Positions 1 through 12,402 of a stretch of 64,000 nt of DNA are shown one piece after another (the stretch's first letter is position 1; every line of letters starts with the position of its first letter). Source of the DNA: CAMDBL01 sp964498125. GTDB lineage: Bacteria > Pseudomonadota > Alphaproteobacteria > Rhizobiales > Hyphomicrobiaceae. The stretch is taken from contig CAZCGE010000113.1 of NCBI GenBank assembly GCA_964498125.1, positions 21,775 through 85,774 of the forward strand, given 5' to 3'. Made by a program: the position numbers and the translations under genes. The notes under the pieces were generated by a model, which ran no database searches, was not told the origin of the DNA, and saw nothing but the letters and a program-made list of their open reading frames with translations.

Positions 1-429
1 GATCACCATGATGGCGGAATCGACCGCCGTCAGCGTCCGGTAGGTGTGGTCGGAGAAATCTTCGTGGCCCGGCGTGTCGAGCAGATTAAAGATCGCGCCG
101 CCGTACTCGAAGGTCATCACCGAGGTGGCCACCGAGATGCCGCGCGCCCGCTCGATCGCCATCCAGTCCGAGCGCGTCGAGCGCCGATCCTTCTTGGCGC
201 GCACCTGGCCGGCGAGCTGGATGGCGCCGCCGAACAGCAGCAGCTTCTCGGTCAGCGTCGTCTTGCCGGCGTCGGGGTGCGAGATGATGGCGAACGTGCG
301 GCGGCGGGCGATCTCGCTCTGCAGGCGGCCAGCCGGTGCGGCCGCGGCGGGCGCGGATCCATCATGCTGGCGCTCGGAAGTCGGGGTGTCCAAGGTCGTG
401 TCCAATCGGTCAGAAAGCGCGAACCCCAT
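1..429 (-). CDS. prfC: Peptide chain release factor 3, N-terminal part (runs off window)
   Basis: RF3 is the translational GTPase that recycles RF1/RF2 from the ribosome after peptide release. The 143 visible residues hold the G1 P-loop (SHPDAGKTTLTEKLL), a switch-1 stretch (RGISVATSV) and the G3 motif DTPGHEDF, an order and wording typical of RF3 rather than EF-G. The chosen start is an ATG reading MGFALSDRL, about 45 residues before the P-loop. That is somewhat longer than usual, so a start closer to LQSEIARRRTF is possible. The gene continues beyond base 1, so the C-terminal domains are not visible. Its upstream region is shared with the divergent cytochrome gene. Confidence 0.93.
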   Translation of the reverse strand, partial: MGFALSDRLDTTLDTPTSERQHDGSAPAAAAPAGRLQSEIARRRTFAIISHPDAGKTTLTEKLLLFGGAIQLAGQVRAKKDRRSTRSDWMAIERARGISVATSVMTFEYGGAIFNLLDTPGHEDFSDHTYRTLTAVDSAIMVI

Positions 430-690
430 AGCGCATATGGGTCGGAGAGTCTCGCGATGCGGCGAAAGGGCCAATCGCAAATCGGCCACATCGTGCCCCC
501 CTCTCACCAGGTACCTCCTGGGTCAGGCCCTGCGAGCTTGGTAAAATTGGCGCTTTGCCGCGTTATGGCCGCACTCAGGCGGGAAAAATAGTGCTTGCGG
601 CCAAACTGGTGTGACGTAAGCGGCACTGGTGCCCGCTCCTGCGGCCAGGCTATATCTGCGGCCACCACGGGAGGATTGGGACACGTCGGC

Positions 691-3060
691 ATGACGGGCA
701 AGACCGTACCTGCATGGCCAGTCAGCTGGCGATGGATCGCAGCCTTGTGGCTGCCGGCCGCCATGTGCCTTGGGCTGTCCGCAGGACTATCCGAGCTCGG
801 TGCCGTGGACGGTGGCGACCCAGCGCAACATCGCCCGCCAGCCCAGTCCATCCAGGTGGCCCAGGCAGCCGGCGCGACCGACAAGGAGCCTGCCGACCCG
901 CGGGCCGCCAAGGCCCGCGCCGTTCTCGAATCCCACTGTGCGCGTTGCCACCAGCGCAACATGCTGCGGCAGCCGGCCCCGGCGAAAGACCTCGGCGACA
1001 TTCTCGATCTGGACCGCTTGGCATCCGACTCCGGACTGGTCATTGCGGGCAACGCCGATGCATCGCCGATCTACACGCTGATGCTGCGGCGCGAGATGCC
1101 CTTCGACGTGGCGCAGGGCACCAGCAAGGCGGATGGGCCGACGGCCGACGAGATCGAAGCGCTGCGCGATTGGATCGAAGCACTCGCACCCCGCCCCGTG
1201 TCCTGCAGCCATCGAACCCGCGTCACGCCGCAGTCCACGATCCAGTCGATCCGCGGCGCCCTCTCGCAAGAACGTGGCGATGCCGCCGGTTTGCGATTTG
1301 TCTCGCTCGCCCATCTCTACAATACCTGCGCCAGCGAGGCGACGATGCAAACCTACCGCCAGGCCGTGACCAAACTGGTCAATAGCCTGTCGGCCGGCCC
1401 TGCGCCCGTACGACTCGAAACCGCCGGCATGGCAGGCACCCTGCTGAAAATCCGCCTTGCGAGTTTGGGCTGGGACGCGGCTCAATGGGAAAAGCTCACC
1501 CAAGGCAATCCCGCCGGTGGCCTGGCGGGCTTCGCATTGCCGGCTGGGCTGGCCCAGCGCTTCGGCACGGCGCACCCCGTCGTGCCGGGCGATTGGCTGG
1601 CCGCTGCTGCTGCCCGCCCACAGGTCTACTACGATATGCTGGGCCAGCCGGCGCGACTCGATGACCTGCTGCGCGGGCTCGGCGTCGATCACGTCAAGGG
1701 CGCAGCCACCGGTGCGCGTCGCATCGGCTTGCGCGTCTCCGCCGTCACGCGCGGCCATCGCCTGATCGAATACCGTGGCGGACCCGGCGGCGCGGTCTGG
1801 CTCGCCTACGATTTTGCCGGCACCGACGGCCGGCGCGATATCTTTGCCCACCCCCTTGGCCCCAGCAGTGAGATCAGCGGCGCACAGCCTTTCAAGGCCG
1901 ATGCCGTGCGCGTCATGTTCAGTCTACGCAATGGTTTTCCGGGTTACGCAGTCTATGACGGAGACGGCCAACGCCTGAACGCCGTTCCCGCTGAAATCGA
2001 GTTCGCCCAGCCGCATGGGCGAAACGCATCAGCGGCAGGCCTGGCGTGCGCCTCGTGTCATGTGAATGGGCCCGCGCGGGTCGGCGACGACCTGCACACT
2101 TTCGCGCAGGGGGCCAACAGCAGACTGCCGCGTGGAGTTCGCGATGCGGTCATGGCACTGCACAAGCCCAACGCGGAAATGCAGCAGGTGTTCGACGCGG
2201 AGAAGCAGCGCCACCTCGCGGCCATGAAGGCCGCCGGCATCGACGCTGACGTGCGGATCAATGGCGTGGAGGCCGTCGCGGCCCTCGCCAAGGTCTATAC
2301 GCGCAGTCTACCGCTGGAGAGGGCCGGGGAAGATTTCGGCGAAGATGCCACCACGTTCAAGGCGCGACTGGCGGCCGCGGAAGGTGACGCGCGCCTGATC
2401 GCGGCGCGTCTGCAACACGGACCCATCCCGCGCGCCGAAGCAATTCGCCTTTATTCTCTGCTGGCCGCGCCGACGCCGGCCGGCCGGGAAGACGCGGCTC
2501 AGGCCGCGCCGGCAGCAACGCCGGGCGCTGGCGATGTCGCGGCGGATCTGGCGCTGGTGTCCGACAAGACGTCTTACAAAGTCGGTGAAGCCGCAAACTT
2601 CACTGTCCGCTCGAACGTCGACTGCAATCTGACCGTTATCAACGTCAATGCGGCGGGCAAGGCCATCGTCATCTTTCCCAATGACTTCGAGCCAGACAAT
2701 GCGCTGACGGCCGGCAAGGCACTGCAGCTGCCGCGCGCGGACTCTTCCTATCGCTTGCGCTTCACCCAGGCCGGTACGGAGCGCGTGATCGGCATCTGCT
2801 CGCCCCACGCCAAGCTGGCTGACAGTATCCAGCAGGATTTCGAGCGCCAGCGCTTCACAGCCCTTGGCGATTGGCGCAATTTCCTGCGTGCCCTTGTCAA
2901 CGGTGAAACACCGATGAGGCGGGCGGCGGAAAAGGCTGAAACACGCGGCAAGAGCAAGGCTCAATCGGCCAAAGCCAAGGAGCCCGAGCCGCCGGTGCGC
3001 AATCGCTTCGAAGCGCAGACACGCACCGGCCTCGTCATACGCGTCGAAGAGGCGAAGTGA
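691..3060 (+). CDS. Secreted dihaem c-type cytochrome-like protein with C-terminal DUF4384 domain
   Basis: Predicted exported protein of 789 residues. Residues 1-35 form a signal peptide or anchor (basic start, then WIAALWLPAAMCLGLSA). A first haem-binding motif CARCH is at residues 83-87, in a context like the planctomycete-type cytochrome c domain (VLESHCARCH). A second, CASCH, is at 453-457. The C-terminal part, about residues 620-705 (YKVGEAANFTVRSNVDCNL onward), resembles DUF4384, a beta-rich domain often found on surface or stress proteins. The ATG at 691 was chosen over an upstream TTG because GGGAGG lies just before it and the signal peptide follows at once. The electron-transfer role is inferred from the motifs; substrate and partner are unknown. 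It is divergent from prfC. Confidence 0.72.
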   Translation: MTGKTVPAWPVSWRWIAALWLPAAMCLGLSAGLSELGAVDGGDPAQHRPPAQSIQVAQAAGATDKEPADPRAAKARAVLESHCARCHQRNMLRQPAPAKDLGDILDLDRLASDSGLVIAGNADASPIYTLMLRREMPFDVAQGTSKADGPTADEIEALRDWIEALAPRPVSCSHRTRVTPQSTIQSIRGALSQERGDAAGLRFVSLAHLYNTCASEATMQTYRQAVTKLVNSLSAGPAPVRLETAGMAGTLLKIRLASLGWDAAQWEKLTQGNPAGGLAGFALPAGLAQRFGTAHPVVPGDWLAAAAARPQVYYDMLGQPARLDDLLRGLGVDHVKGAATGARRIGLRVSAVTRGHRLIEYRGGPGGAVWLAYDFAGTDGRRDIFAHPLGPSSEISGAQPFKADAVRVMFSLRNGFPGYAVYDGDGQRLNAVPAEIEFAQPHGRNASAAGLACASCHVNGPARVGDDLHTFAQGANSRLPRGVRDAVMALHKPNAEMQQVFDAEKQRHLAAMKAAGIDADVRINGVEAVAALAKVYTRSLPLERAGEDFGEDATTFKARLAAAEGDARLIAARLQHGPIPRAEAIRLYSLLAAPTPAGREDAAQAAPAATPGAGDVAADLALVSDKTSYKVGEAANFTVRSNVDCNLTVINVNAAGKAIVIFPNDFEPDNALTAGKALQLPRADSSYRLRFTQAGTERVIGICSPHAKLADSIQQDFERQRFTALGDWRNFLRALVNGETPMRRAAEKAETRGKSKAQSAKAKEPEPPVRNRFEAQTRTGLVIRVEEAK

Positions 3061-3154
3061 GTTCCGCTGCCATCCAGCGACAGCTCGACACACGTCGCGG
3101 CCGGCCCGCCCCCGCAACGCGATGCGTGCGCCGGGGAGAGCGGCCCGATCGCGT

Positions 3155-3595
3155 TCAGCGCCGGGGCAAGGCGGGAATGGTCCGGTCCTCGATACGTCCA
3201 GATGGCAGCTCGCGGCTTTTCAAGGAGGAACCGGGCGTCAGATCGTAATTGCCCGGCAGCGGAATGCCGACGAAGCCCAGGACTAGGATGAGGGCCGCCG
3301 CCGGCGCCAGGAACAGCGAGACCTGCGAGCCGACCCGCAGAAAACCGGTCCAGAACACGGCCAGCAGCACGCCGAGAATCATGATGATCCAGCCGCCGAA
3401 CTCGGTGCCGCGGGCGGCGGCGAAGCCGAGCCCGGTCAGCAGGGCAATGATGCCAAGCAGAACCGGAACCAGCGGCGCCTCGGTGTGCAGGTGCCCCATG
3501 GGCCAGTTGTTGCGGACGGCAAACAGCCGGTAGGTGGCAAGGCTCAGGCCCCAGCCGAGCGAGCCGGCGGCCAGCAAGAAAAAAGTATCGATCAT
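3155..3595 (-). CDS. Small integral membrane protein of unknown function
   Basis: 146 residues with about four hydrophobic segments: FFLLAAGSLGWGLSLATY near the N-terminus, VPVLLGIIALLTGLGFAA, GWIIMILGVLLAVFWTGF, and LFLAPAAALILVLGFVGI. The C-terminal 30 residues are polar. The start is set by a GGAGG ribosome binding site just upstream of ATG (MIDTFF). I do not recognise a family. It lies downstream of, and in the same direction as, the DUF4267-like gene but about 155 bases away, so co-transcription is only possible. Confidence 0.6.
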   Translation of the reverse strand: MIDTFFLLAAGSLGWGLSLATYRLFAVRNNWPMGHLHTEAPLVPVLLGIIALLTGLGFAAARGTEFGGWIIMILGVLLAVFWTGFLRVGSQVSLFLAPAAALILVLGFVGIPLPGNYDLTPGSSLKSRELPSGRIEDRTIPALPRR

Positions 3596-3751
3596 GGACG
3601 CCTCCGCGACATCGTCTGGGCGCAAGCCCCGCTGCAGTCGGTCCGCCTGACCGTGGCCCGCCTGATTGTGGCCAGGGAGGGGCTGGGCGGCAGATGTGCG
3701 CCGAGCATGCGTCAAGCGCGCGCGGTCCGCCAGAGTTCGTCGTGCACGAGG

Positions 3752-4165
3752 TTAAGCCGGCGGCGGCTCCTGGCGCCAGCACAGGCCGCCCAGCACGATG
3801 CAGAACAGGCCCGAGCCCCAGTGAAAGGCCACCGCCGCTGGGTGACCACCGGCGCCCGCCACGATCAGGCCATCGGCGGCACACACGCCGGCGCCGAGCA
3901 GCAGCCACAGCGCCAACGCCCGCCACTGCCGCAGCCAAGCGAACACCAACGCCAGCCCCGCCAGCCAGATGTCGCGCAGCCCGATGACGGCATGCAACTC
4001 GCTGCCAACGAGCTGTGTTGGCAATCCGAATGTCTGCTGCGCCGACTGCGGCACAACGAGAAATCGGACGCCGATGACCAGCAGCACGATGCCGGCGATC
4101 AGGCCAAGCCAAGCCAGGTGGCGGTGCCTGGATGGGTCAGGTGGCGGTTTCAGATCAGCCCCCAT
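3752..4165 (-). CDS. DUF4267-like small membrane protein
   Basis: 137 residues with about four transmembrane helices (for example LAWLGLIAGIVLLVIGVRFL near residue 18). The internal pattern GLRDIWLAGLALVFAWLRQ resembles DUF4267-type proteins, whose function is unknown. The ATG at 4165 lies inside the last codons of the KamA-like gene, an 11-base overlap that implies translational coupling. It ends in QEPPPA. The family call is from memory of the sequence pattern and is moderate; that it is a membrane protein is clear. Confidence 0.6.
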   Translation of the reverse strand: MGADLKPPPDPSRHRHLAWLGLIAGIVLLVIGVRFLVVPQSAQQTFGLPTQLVGSELHAVIGLRDIWLAGLALVFAWLRQWRALALWLLLGAGVCAADGLIVAGAGGHPAAVAFHWGSGLFCIVLGGLCWRQEPPPA

Positions 4166-5222
4166 CCTCGTAAAGATGCGTCGTGCCGCGCACATCGGTG
4201 ATGTGCCAAAGTCGCCCCTCCCCCAGATCCACCGCCCGGCCAGGCTCGATCGGCACCTTGCCGTGAGCGCCGGGGATATCGAGCACATAGGCTGGCAGTG
4301 CCAGGCCGGACAGGCGGCGGCGCAGCTCGGCCATGATGGCCTGGCCGCGGGCGAGCGGCACATGGAAATGGCCCGTTCCAGGCGCGCGATCGAGATGATG
4401 CAGATAATACGGTTTGACACCGGCTTCGACGAAGGCGCGCATCAGCGCCTCCAATGTTCCAGCATCGTCGTTGACGCCGGCCAGCAACACGCTCTGACTG
4501 ACCAGCATGATGCCGGCCCGCGCCAGCCGGGCCAGGGCGTCGCGCGTCGCCGCCGTCAGCTCGCGCGGATGATTGGCGTGCAGGCCAATGACGACCCTCT
4601 TGCCGTCGGCCCGCAGGGCGCCGATCAAAGTATCCGTTATGCGCTCCGGCTCCACCACCGGCACGCGGCTGTGCCAGCGCAGCACCTTGACGTGGGCAAT
4701 GGCCGCTAAGGCCGCCGTCACCGCGCTGATCCGCCGTGGCGACAGGATCAAGGGATCGCCGCCGGTCATGATCACTTCCCAGATGCGCGCGTCGTCGCGG
4801 ATATGGGCGAGCGCCGCCTGCACCTGGGCCGGCGTCAGCGCCTCGCTGTTCCGCGGCCCGACCATCTCGCGGCGAAAGCAGAAGCGGCAATACACCGGAC
4901 ACAGGCCGGTGAGCTTCAGCAGCACGCGATCAGGATGGCGATGCACGAGGCCGGCGACCGGCGACTTCACAAGATCGCCGATCGGGTCGGCGCTCTCGCC
5001 GGGGTGGCTCTCGAGCTCACGGATGTCAGGCACGAACTGCCGCGCGATGGGGTCGTCCGGATTGGTGCGATCGATCAGTTCCGCCATCGCCGGAGTGATG
5101 GCCACGGCATAGCGCTGCCCCACCCGCGCAATCTCGCGGGCCTCGGGCGCCGGCACCAGGCCAGCCTCGACCAGATCTGCAGCGCTACGCAACGCGGGCC
5201 TTTCTTGGCTATCGTGACTCAC
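4155..5222 (-). CDS. KamA-family radical SAM protein (lysine 2,3-aminomutase-like / EpmB-like)
   Basis: 355 residues. The radical SAM cluster motif CxxxCxxC is C108, C112, C115 (CPVYCRFCFRRE). The SAM-binding GGDPLIL lies near 154-160, and a candidate PLP lysine is K322 (GAHGKVPIEPG). The family either isomerises free L-lysine to beta-lysine (KamA, about 415 residues) or modifies elongation factor P as EpmB (about 340 residues). The length here is nearer EpmB, but no efp or epmA is visible, so the substrate is not assigned. It follows aroQ on the same strand with a gap of about 20 bases and overlaps the next small membrane gene. Confidence 0.85.
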   Translation of the reverse strand: MSHDSQERPALRSAADLVEAGLVPAPEAREIARVGQRYAVAITPAMAELIDRTNPDDPIARQFVPDIRELESHPGESADPIGDLVKSPVAGLVHRHPDRVLLKLTGLCPVYCRFCFRREMVGPRNSEALTPAQVQAALAHIRDDARIWEVIMTGGDPLILSPRRISAVTAALAAIAHVKVLRWHSRVPVVEPERITDTLIGALRADGKRVVIGLHANHPRELTAATRDALARLARAGIMLVSQSVLLAGVNDDAGTLEALMRAFVEAGVKPYYLHHLDRAPGTGHFHVPLARGQAIMAELRRRLSGLALPAYVLDIPGAHGKVPIEPGRAVDLGEGRLWHITDVRGTTHLYEDGG

Positions 5223-5241
5223 CGTATGCTGACGTACGGTC

Positions 5242-5694
5242 CTACGCCTTGGCCTTGGCCTCGAGCAAGTGCGCCATGGCTTCGACCGCCAACGGATAGC
5301 CGAACACGCCGAGGCCGCAGATGGTCGCGGTGGCGACGAACGAGACGTAGGAGTGGTGGCGGAACGCCTCGCGCTGGTGGGGATGCGAGATGTGCAGCTC
5401 GATGATCGGCGCCTTGACGTTCTTCAGCGCATCGAGGATCGCCACCGAGGTATGCGTGTAGGCGGCCGGGTTGATGATGATGCCGGCGAAAGCAGTGATT
5501 GCCTCCTGGATCCACGTCACCAGCTCGCCCTCGTGGTTCGACTGGCGACAGACCACCGTATGCCCCAGCGCCTTGGCGCGGGTGGCGCACATCGCCTCCA
5601 CCTCCTTCAGCGACGTCGCGCCGTAGATGTGCGGCTCGCGCGTGCCGAGCAGGTTGAGGTTCGGGCCGTTGAGGATCAGGATCGGCTTGGTCAT
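5242..5694 (-). CDS. aroQ: 3-dehydroquinate dehydratase, type II
   Basis: Catalyses trans-dehydration of 3-dehydroquinate to 3-dehydroshikimate in the shikimate pathway (cytosolic dodecamer). The 150-residue length is normal for the type II enzyme. Diagnostic stretches are LNGPNLNLLGTREP near the N-terminus, CRQSNHEGELV, IIINPAAYTHTSVAI, and ELHISHPHQREAFRHHSY, which carries the catalytic histidine. The ATG before TKPILILNGPN is chosen over one 11 codons upstream because it matches the family N-terminus and has GGGAG upstream. It is the first gene of a possible operon with the KamA-like and DUF4267-like genes. Confidence 0.95.
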   Translation of the reverse strand: MTKPILILNGPNLNLLGTREPHIYGATSLKEVEAMCATRAKALGHTVVCRQSNHEGELVTWIQEAITAFAGIIINPAAYTHTSVAILDALKNVKAPIIELHISHPHQREAFRHHSYVSFVATATICGLGVFGYPLAVEAMAHLLEAKAKA

Positions 5695-5783
5695 GCTGGG
5701 CTCCCGCTGGTGATGGGTCTTGAGCATCTGGAATTCAGCTCAGGAATAGTCGGCTTGGTGGCCGGCGTCGACTGCCGCGCGCA

Positions 5784-6779
5784 TCAATCCTCGGCTTTGA
5801 GTGGGCGCTGCAACAGCCGCTCGATGACGCTGTCGACGCTGGCGCGGCCATCGAGGATGTCGAGCACAGCCATCGCGATCGGCATGTCGATGCCACGGGC
5901 GGCGGCGATGCTCGCCACGGCGGCGGCCGTGAAGGCGCCTTCGCTGATGCCGCGCTGGCCGGCTTGGGCCTCGGCGACGCTGCGACCCTGGCCAAGCGCC
6001 AGGCCGAAACTGTGATTGCGCGACTGCGGGCTGGAGCAGGTCAGCACCAGGTCGCCGAGGCCGGACAAGCCCATCAGCGTCTCGGATCTGGCGCCGAGCG
6101 CCCGGCCAAAACGGGTCAACTCGGCGAAGGCGCGGGCGATCAGGGCGGCGCGGGCGCTGTCGCCGAGGCCCCGGCCGGCGACGATGCCGCAGGCGATGGC
6201 CAGGACGTTCTTCACCGCGCCGCCGATCTGCACGCCCATCAGGTCGTCCGACAGGTAGGGCCGGAACGTCGGCAGGCTCAGCGCCTCCGCCACGGGGCGC
6301 GCCGCTTCAAGCGATCGCGCCGCCAGCGTCACGGCCGTCGGCAGCCCACGCGCGACGTCGGCGGCAAAGCTCGGGCCTGACAGCACCAGGGGCTCGAGGT
6401 GTGGCGCCACGTCGGCCAAGACCTCGGTCAGGAAGCGGCTGGTTTTCTGCTCGATGCCCTTGGCCGTGATGACGGCGCGCGTGCCTGGGGCGAGATGACC
6501 CGAAAAGCCGCCCATGACGGCGCGCAGGCTCTGCGCCGGGGTCGCTAGCAAAACAGTGTCGCATTGGGCCAGATCGCCGGCGGAGGCGGTCGGCGTAATG
6601 CCGTCCGGCAAGGCGATGCCGGGCAATTTCGCCGCATTTTCGCGTGCGCCGGCGATGGCGGTGGCGGCTTGCTGATCACGCGCCCACAGGCGCACGGGAT
6701 GCCCGGCCCGCGCCGCGACGATGGCCAGCGCCGACCCCCAGGCGCCAGCGCCGATCACGCCGATCGATTTGACCTGCAT
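5784..6779 (-). CDS. gpsA: NAD(P)-dependent glycerol-3-phosphate dehydrogenase
   Basis: Reduces dihydroxyacetone phosphate to sn-glycerol 3-phosphate for phospholipid synthesis. 331 residues, the usual length. The Rossmann motif GAGAWG is at residues 10-15. Family signatures include ITAKGIEQ, LSGPSFAADVARGLPTAV, GGAVKNVLAIACGI with the catalytic lysine, and GLSGLGDLVLTCSS. In many alphaproteobacteria gpsA directly follows tsaD; here a 3.1-kb kinase gene on the opposite strand separates them. It shares a 219-bp AT-richer divergent upstream region with that kinase. Confidence 0.97.
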   Translation of the reverse strand: MQVKSIGVIGAGAWGSALAIVAARAGHPVRLWARDQQAATAIAGARENAAKLPGIALPDGITPTASAGDLAQCDTVLLATPAQSLRAVMGGFSGHLAPGTRAVITAKGIEQKTSRFLTEVLADVAPHLEPLVLSGPSFAADVARGLPTAVTLAARSLEAARPVAEALSLPTFRPYLSDDLMGVQIGGAVKNVLAIACGIVAGRGLGDSARAALIARAFAELTRFGRALGARSETLMGLSGLGDLVLTCSSPQSRNHSFGLALGQGRSVAEAQAGQRGISEGAFTAAAVASIAAARGIDMPIAMAVLDILDGRASVDSVIERLLQRPLKAED

Positions 6780-6998
6780 CCTCGCGTCTCCTCAATCTCC
6801 CACCCCACTAAGCCGGTTGCAGCTGCAATGCCAACGGCAGGTTGTTTTATGGGGGATGGCGACGCGCTGGCGGCAGGGTCACCGCCGGCGGCCGATCCGC
6901 ACAGATTGCTTCAATTTTTAGCAAATTTGCGCGGCCCGCATGAACTCTACATTCGTTCAAACGCTCTATTGTTGATGTTATCTTGCGCTGGAGCCCCC

Positions 6999-10082
<3,084 letters not shown>

Positions 10083-10098
10083 CGCCGCGCGGCGCCAT

Positions 10099-11292
10099 TT
10101 ACGCCTTGGCGCCGAGCCGGCCGGCGCCGAGCACGGGTGCGGCCATCTGATCGAGAGGCCAGCGGGCGCGGGCGGGCGCATCCAGGCCATCTATCCAGCC
10201 GCGCCGCAGCCGTTCCGCGCCGGCCCAGGCCACCATGGCGGCATTGTCCGAACACAGATCCAATGGCGGCACGATCAGCTCATATCCACGGCGGTGCGCC
10301 AGCTCCGACAGGGCTGCCTGCAACGCCACATTGGCCGCCACGCCGCCGGCCACCACCAGACGGCGCGGCGCGGCTGGCCCGCCGCGATCGGCGATAATCG
10401 ACATTGCGCGCGCGCAACGCTCCGCCACGCACTCGGCCACCGCCGCCTGGAACGAAGCGCAGATATCGGCCACCGCCTGGTCGTCGAGCGGCTGCTGGGC
10501 CTCGGCGCGCCGGCGCACCGCCGTCTTCAGGCCGGCAAAGGAAAAGTGCGGCTCGGGCCGCCCGAACATCGGCCGGGGAAACGCATGCCGCTTCGGGTCG
10601 CCCGCGCGCGCGGCCTGTTCGACGGCTGGACCGCCTGGAAAGCCGAGACCTAGCAGCTTGGCGGTCTTGTCGAACGCCTCACCCAGTGCATCGTCGATGG
10701 TGCTGCCGAGCCGTTCGTAGTGGCCGACATCGTGCACGAGTTGCAGCTGTGTATGTCCACCCGAGACCAGCAGTAGCAGATAGGGTGGCGCCACGCCATG
10801 TGTCAGCCCGACGGTCAGCGCATGCGCCTCCAGATGGTTGACGGCGATCAGCGGCAAGTGCCGCGCCATGGCGATGGCCTTGGCAGTCGTCAGGCCGACC
10901 ATCAGGCCGCCGATCAGACCCGGCCCGGCCGTGGCGGCGATACCGTCGAGGTCATCGAAGCCGACGCCGGCCGCCTGCTTGGCTTCGGCAATCAGCACAT
11001 CCAGGCATTCGACGTGCGCCCGCGCCGCGATCTCGGGGACAACGCCGCCATAGGGCCGATGCTGCTCCCATTGCGAGCGTACCACGTTGGCCAGGATGCG
11101 GCCCTTGCCATCCCCTTCGCGGGCCACTACGGCTGCCGCGGTCTCGTCGCAGCTCGTCTCAATGCCGAGAAGCACCAGGCGCCGGCCGGACCCCAGGGCG
11201 GCATGGCCGCATGCGCTTTCGGCAATGGCGGCAACAGCTGTTGCAACGGGTGACAACGGGCGAGCGATGGCGTTACGGCTCCAGTCGGGCAT
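10099..11292 (-). CDS. tsaD: tRNA N6-adenosine threonylcarbamoyltransferase
   Basis: Transfers the threonylcarbamoyl group to A37 of ANN-decoding tRNAs with TsaB and TsaE. Signatures: GIETSCDETAAAVV near the N-terminus, metal-binding HLEAH (VNHLEAHAL), LLVSGGHTQL, GEAFDKTAKLLGLGFPGG and the C-terminal VAGGVAANVALQ. The ATG at 11292 gives a 397-residue protein with about 40 extra N-terminal residues, so the true start may lie closer to LVLLGIETSCDE. It converges with the kinase gene (16 bases between stops) and is divergent from hemC, the usual alphaproteobacterial arrangement. Confidence 0.96.
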   Translation of the reverse strand: MPDWSRNAIARPLSPVATAVAAIAESACGHAALGSGRRLVLLGIETSCDETAAAVVAREGDGKGRILANVVRSQWEQHRPYGGVVPEIAARAHVECLDVLIAEAKQAAGVGFDDLDGIAATAGPGLIGGLMVGLTTAKAIAMARHLPLIAVNHLEAHALTVGLTHGVAPPYLLLLVSGGHTQLQLVHDVGHYERLGSTIDDALGEAFDKTAKLLGLGFPGGPAVEQAARAGDPKRHAFPRPMFGRPEPHFSFAGLKTAVRRRAEAQQPLDDQAVADICASFQAAVAECVAERCARAMSIIADRGGPAAPRRLVVAGGVAANVALQAALSELAHRRGYELIVPPLDLCSDNAAMVAWAGAERLRRGWIDGLDAPARARWPLDQMAAPVLGAGRLGAKA

Positions 11293-11463
11293 TCGACCTC
11301 GCCAATGTTTCGCCAGAGCCCTACAGTAGGCTTAGCCGCGGCGAGATGGGGAGTGCAAATCTTTTTCGCCCATCAGCATCGAGGTTTGCCATCCGCGCCG
11401 GGCGGATGCATGTATCGTGCTGGCGGCGCTTCGGCCGTCCGCGTAGCACCGGGAGCATACCAC

Positions 11464-12402
11464 GTGCAAGCTGTCTCACTGCGAATCGGCACGCGCGGCT
11501 CGCCGCTCGCCCTGGTGCAGGCGCGCGAAGTCCGGGCCCGGCTGATGGCGGCGCATGGCTTGCCGGAGACGGCATTCGAGATCCACATCATCAAGACTTC
11601 CGGCGACAGCATCCAGGACCGGCCGCTGGCCGATGTCGGCGGCAAGGGGCTGTTCACCAAGGAGATCGAAGAGGCCCTGCTGGCGGGCAGCATCGATCTG
11701 GCCGTGCATTCCATGAAGGATGTGCCAACCTTACTGCCGCACGGACTGATCATCGCCGCCGTGCTGCCGCGCGAGGACGTGCGTGATGCCTTCATCAGCC
11801 TGAAGCACCGCTCGCTGGCGGGGCTGCCGGCCGGTGCGGTTGTTGGCACCTCGTCACTGCGGCGGGCAGCGCAGGTTTTGAACCTCAGACCCGACCTCGC
11901 GGTCGTGCCTTTCCGCGGCAACGTCGACACGCGGCTGAAAAAACTCGAGGACGGCATGGTCGATGCGACCTTCCTGGCTGCTGCCGGGCTCAATCGCCTT
12001 GGCCTGGCGCACCGCGTCACCGTGCTCGTCAACACCGAGGAGATGCTGCCGGCGGTGGCGCAAGGCGCGGTCGGCATTGAAATACGCGCCGGCGACGAAA
12101 ATACCGCGCGCCTGCTTGCTACGCTGGATCATCAAGAGACGGCCATCTGCATCGCCGCCGAGCGCGCCTTTCTCGCCCGGCTGGAGGGCTCCTGCCGCAC
12201 GCCGATGGCGGGACTTGCCCGCCTGTCGGCGGGAGAGGTCGAACTGGCGGGACTGATCCTCGCGCCCGACGGCCAGACATGCTTTAGAACCCGGCGTCGC
12301 GGGCGCGCAGCCGCGGCCATCGCGCTCGGCGAAACCGCCGCCGATCACCTGCTGCTGCAGGCCGGTCCGAAATTCCTGGAACAATTCCATCATTCGACCT
12401 GA
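11464..12402 (+). CDS. hemC: Hydroxymethylbilane synthase (porphobilinogen deaminase)
   Basis: Polymerises four porphobilinogens to hydroxymethylbilane in haem synthesis. 312 residues, standard length. Signatures are LRIGTRGSPLALVQA, DVGGKGLFTKEIEEALL, DLAVHSMKDVPT and FRGNVDTRL. The dipyrromethane cofactor cysteine is C244 (LEGSCRTPMAG). The GTG at 11464 is chosen because GGGAG lies about 10 bases upstream and the protein then begins just before the conserved first strand. Its TGA overlaps the hemD ATG (ATG starts at 12402), so the two are translationally coupled. Confidence 0.96.
   Translation: MQAVSLRIGTRGSPLALVQAREVRARLMAAHGLPETAFEIHIIKTSGDSIQDRPLADVGGKGLFTKEIEEALLAGSIDLAVHSMKDVPTLLPHGLIIAAVLPREDVRDAFISLKHRSLAGLPAGAVVGTSSLRRAAQVLNLRPDLAVVPFRGNVDTRLKKLEDGMVDATFLAAAGLNRLGLAHRVTVLVNTEEMLPAVAQGAVGIEIRAGDENTARLLATLDHQETAICIAAERAFLARLEGSCRTPMAGLARLSAGEVELAGLILAPDGQTCFRTRRRGRAAAAIALGETAADHLLLQAGPKFLEQFHHST

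Noticed and set aside
787..1851. Long minus-strand open frame opposite the dihaem cytochrome gene
   Set aside because: It is the complement of a gene with signal peptide and haem motifs; the translated product has no family features and is an effect of high GC.
2961..4112. Minus-strand 383-codon open frame over 3-4 kb
   Set aside because: It runs across two better supported membrane-protein genes in another frame and has arginine/alanine-rich out-of-frame composition.
10083..10113. GGCGCC repeats between the kinase and tsaD stops as a terminator
   Set aside because: The second arm lies in tsaD coding sequence and no T-run follows on either strand.
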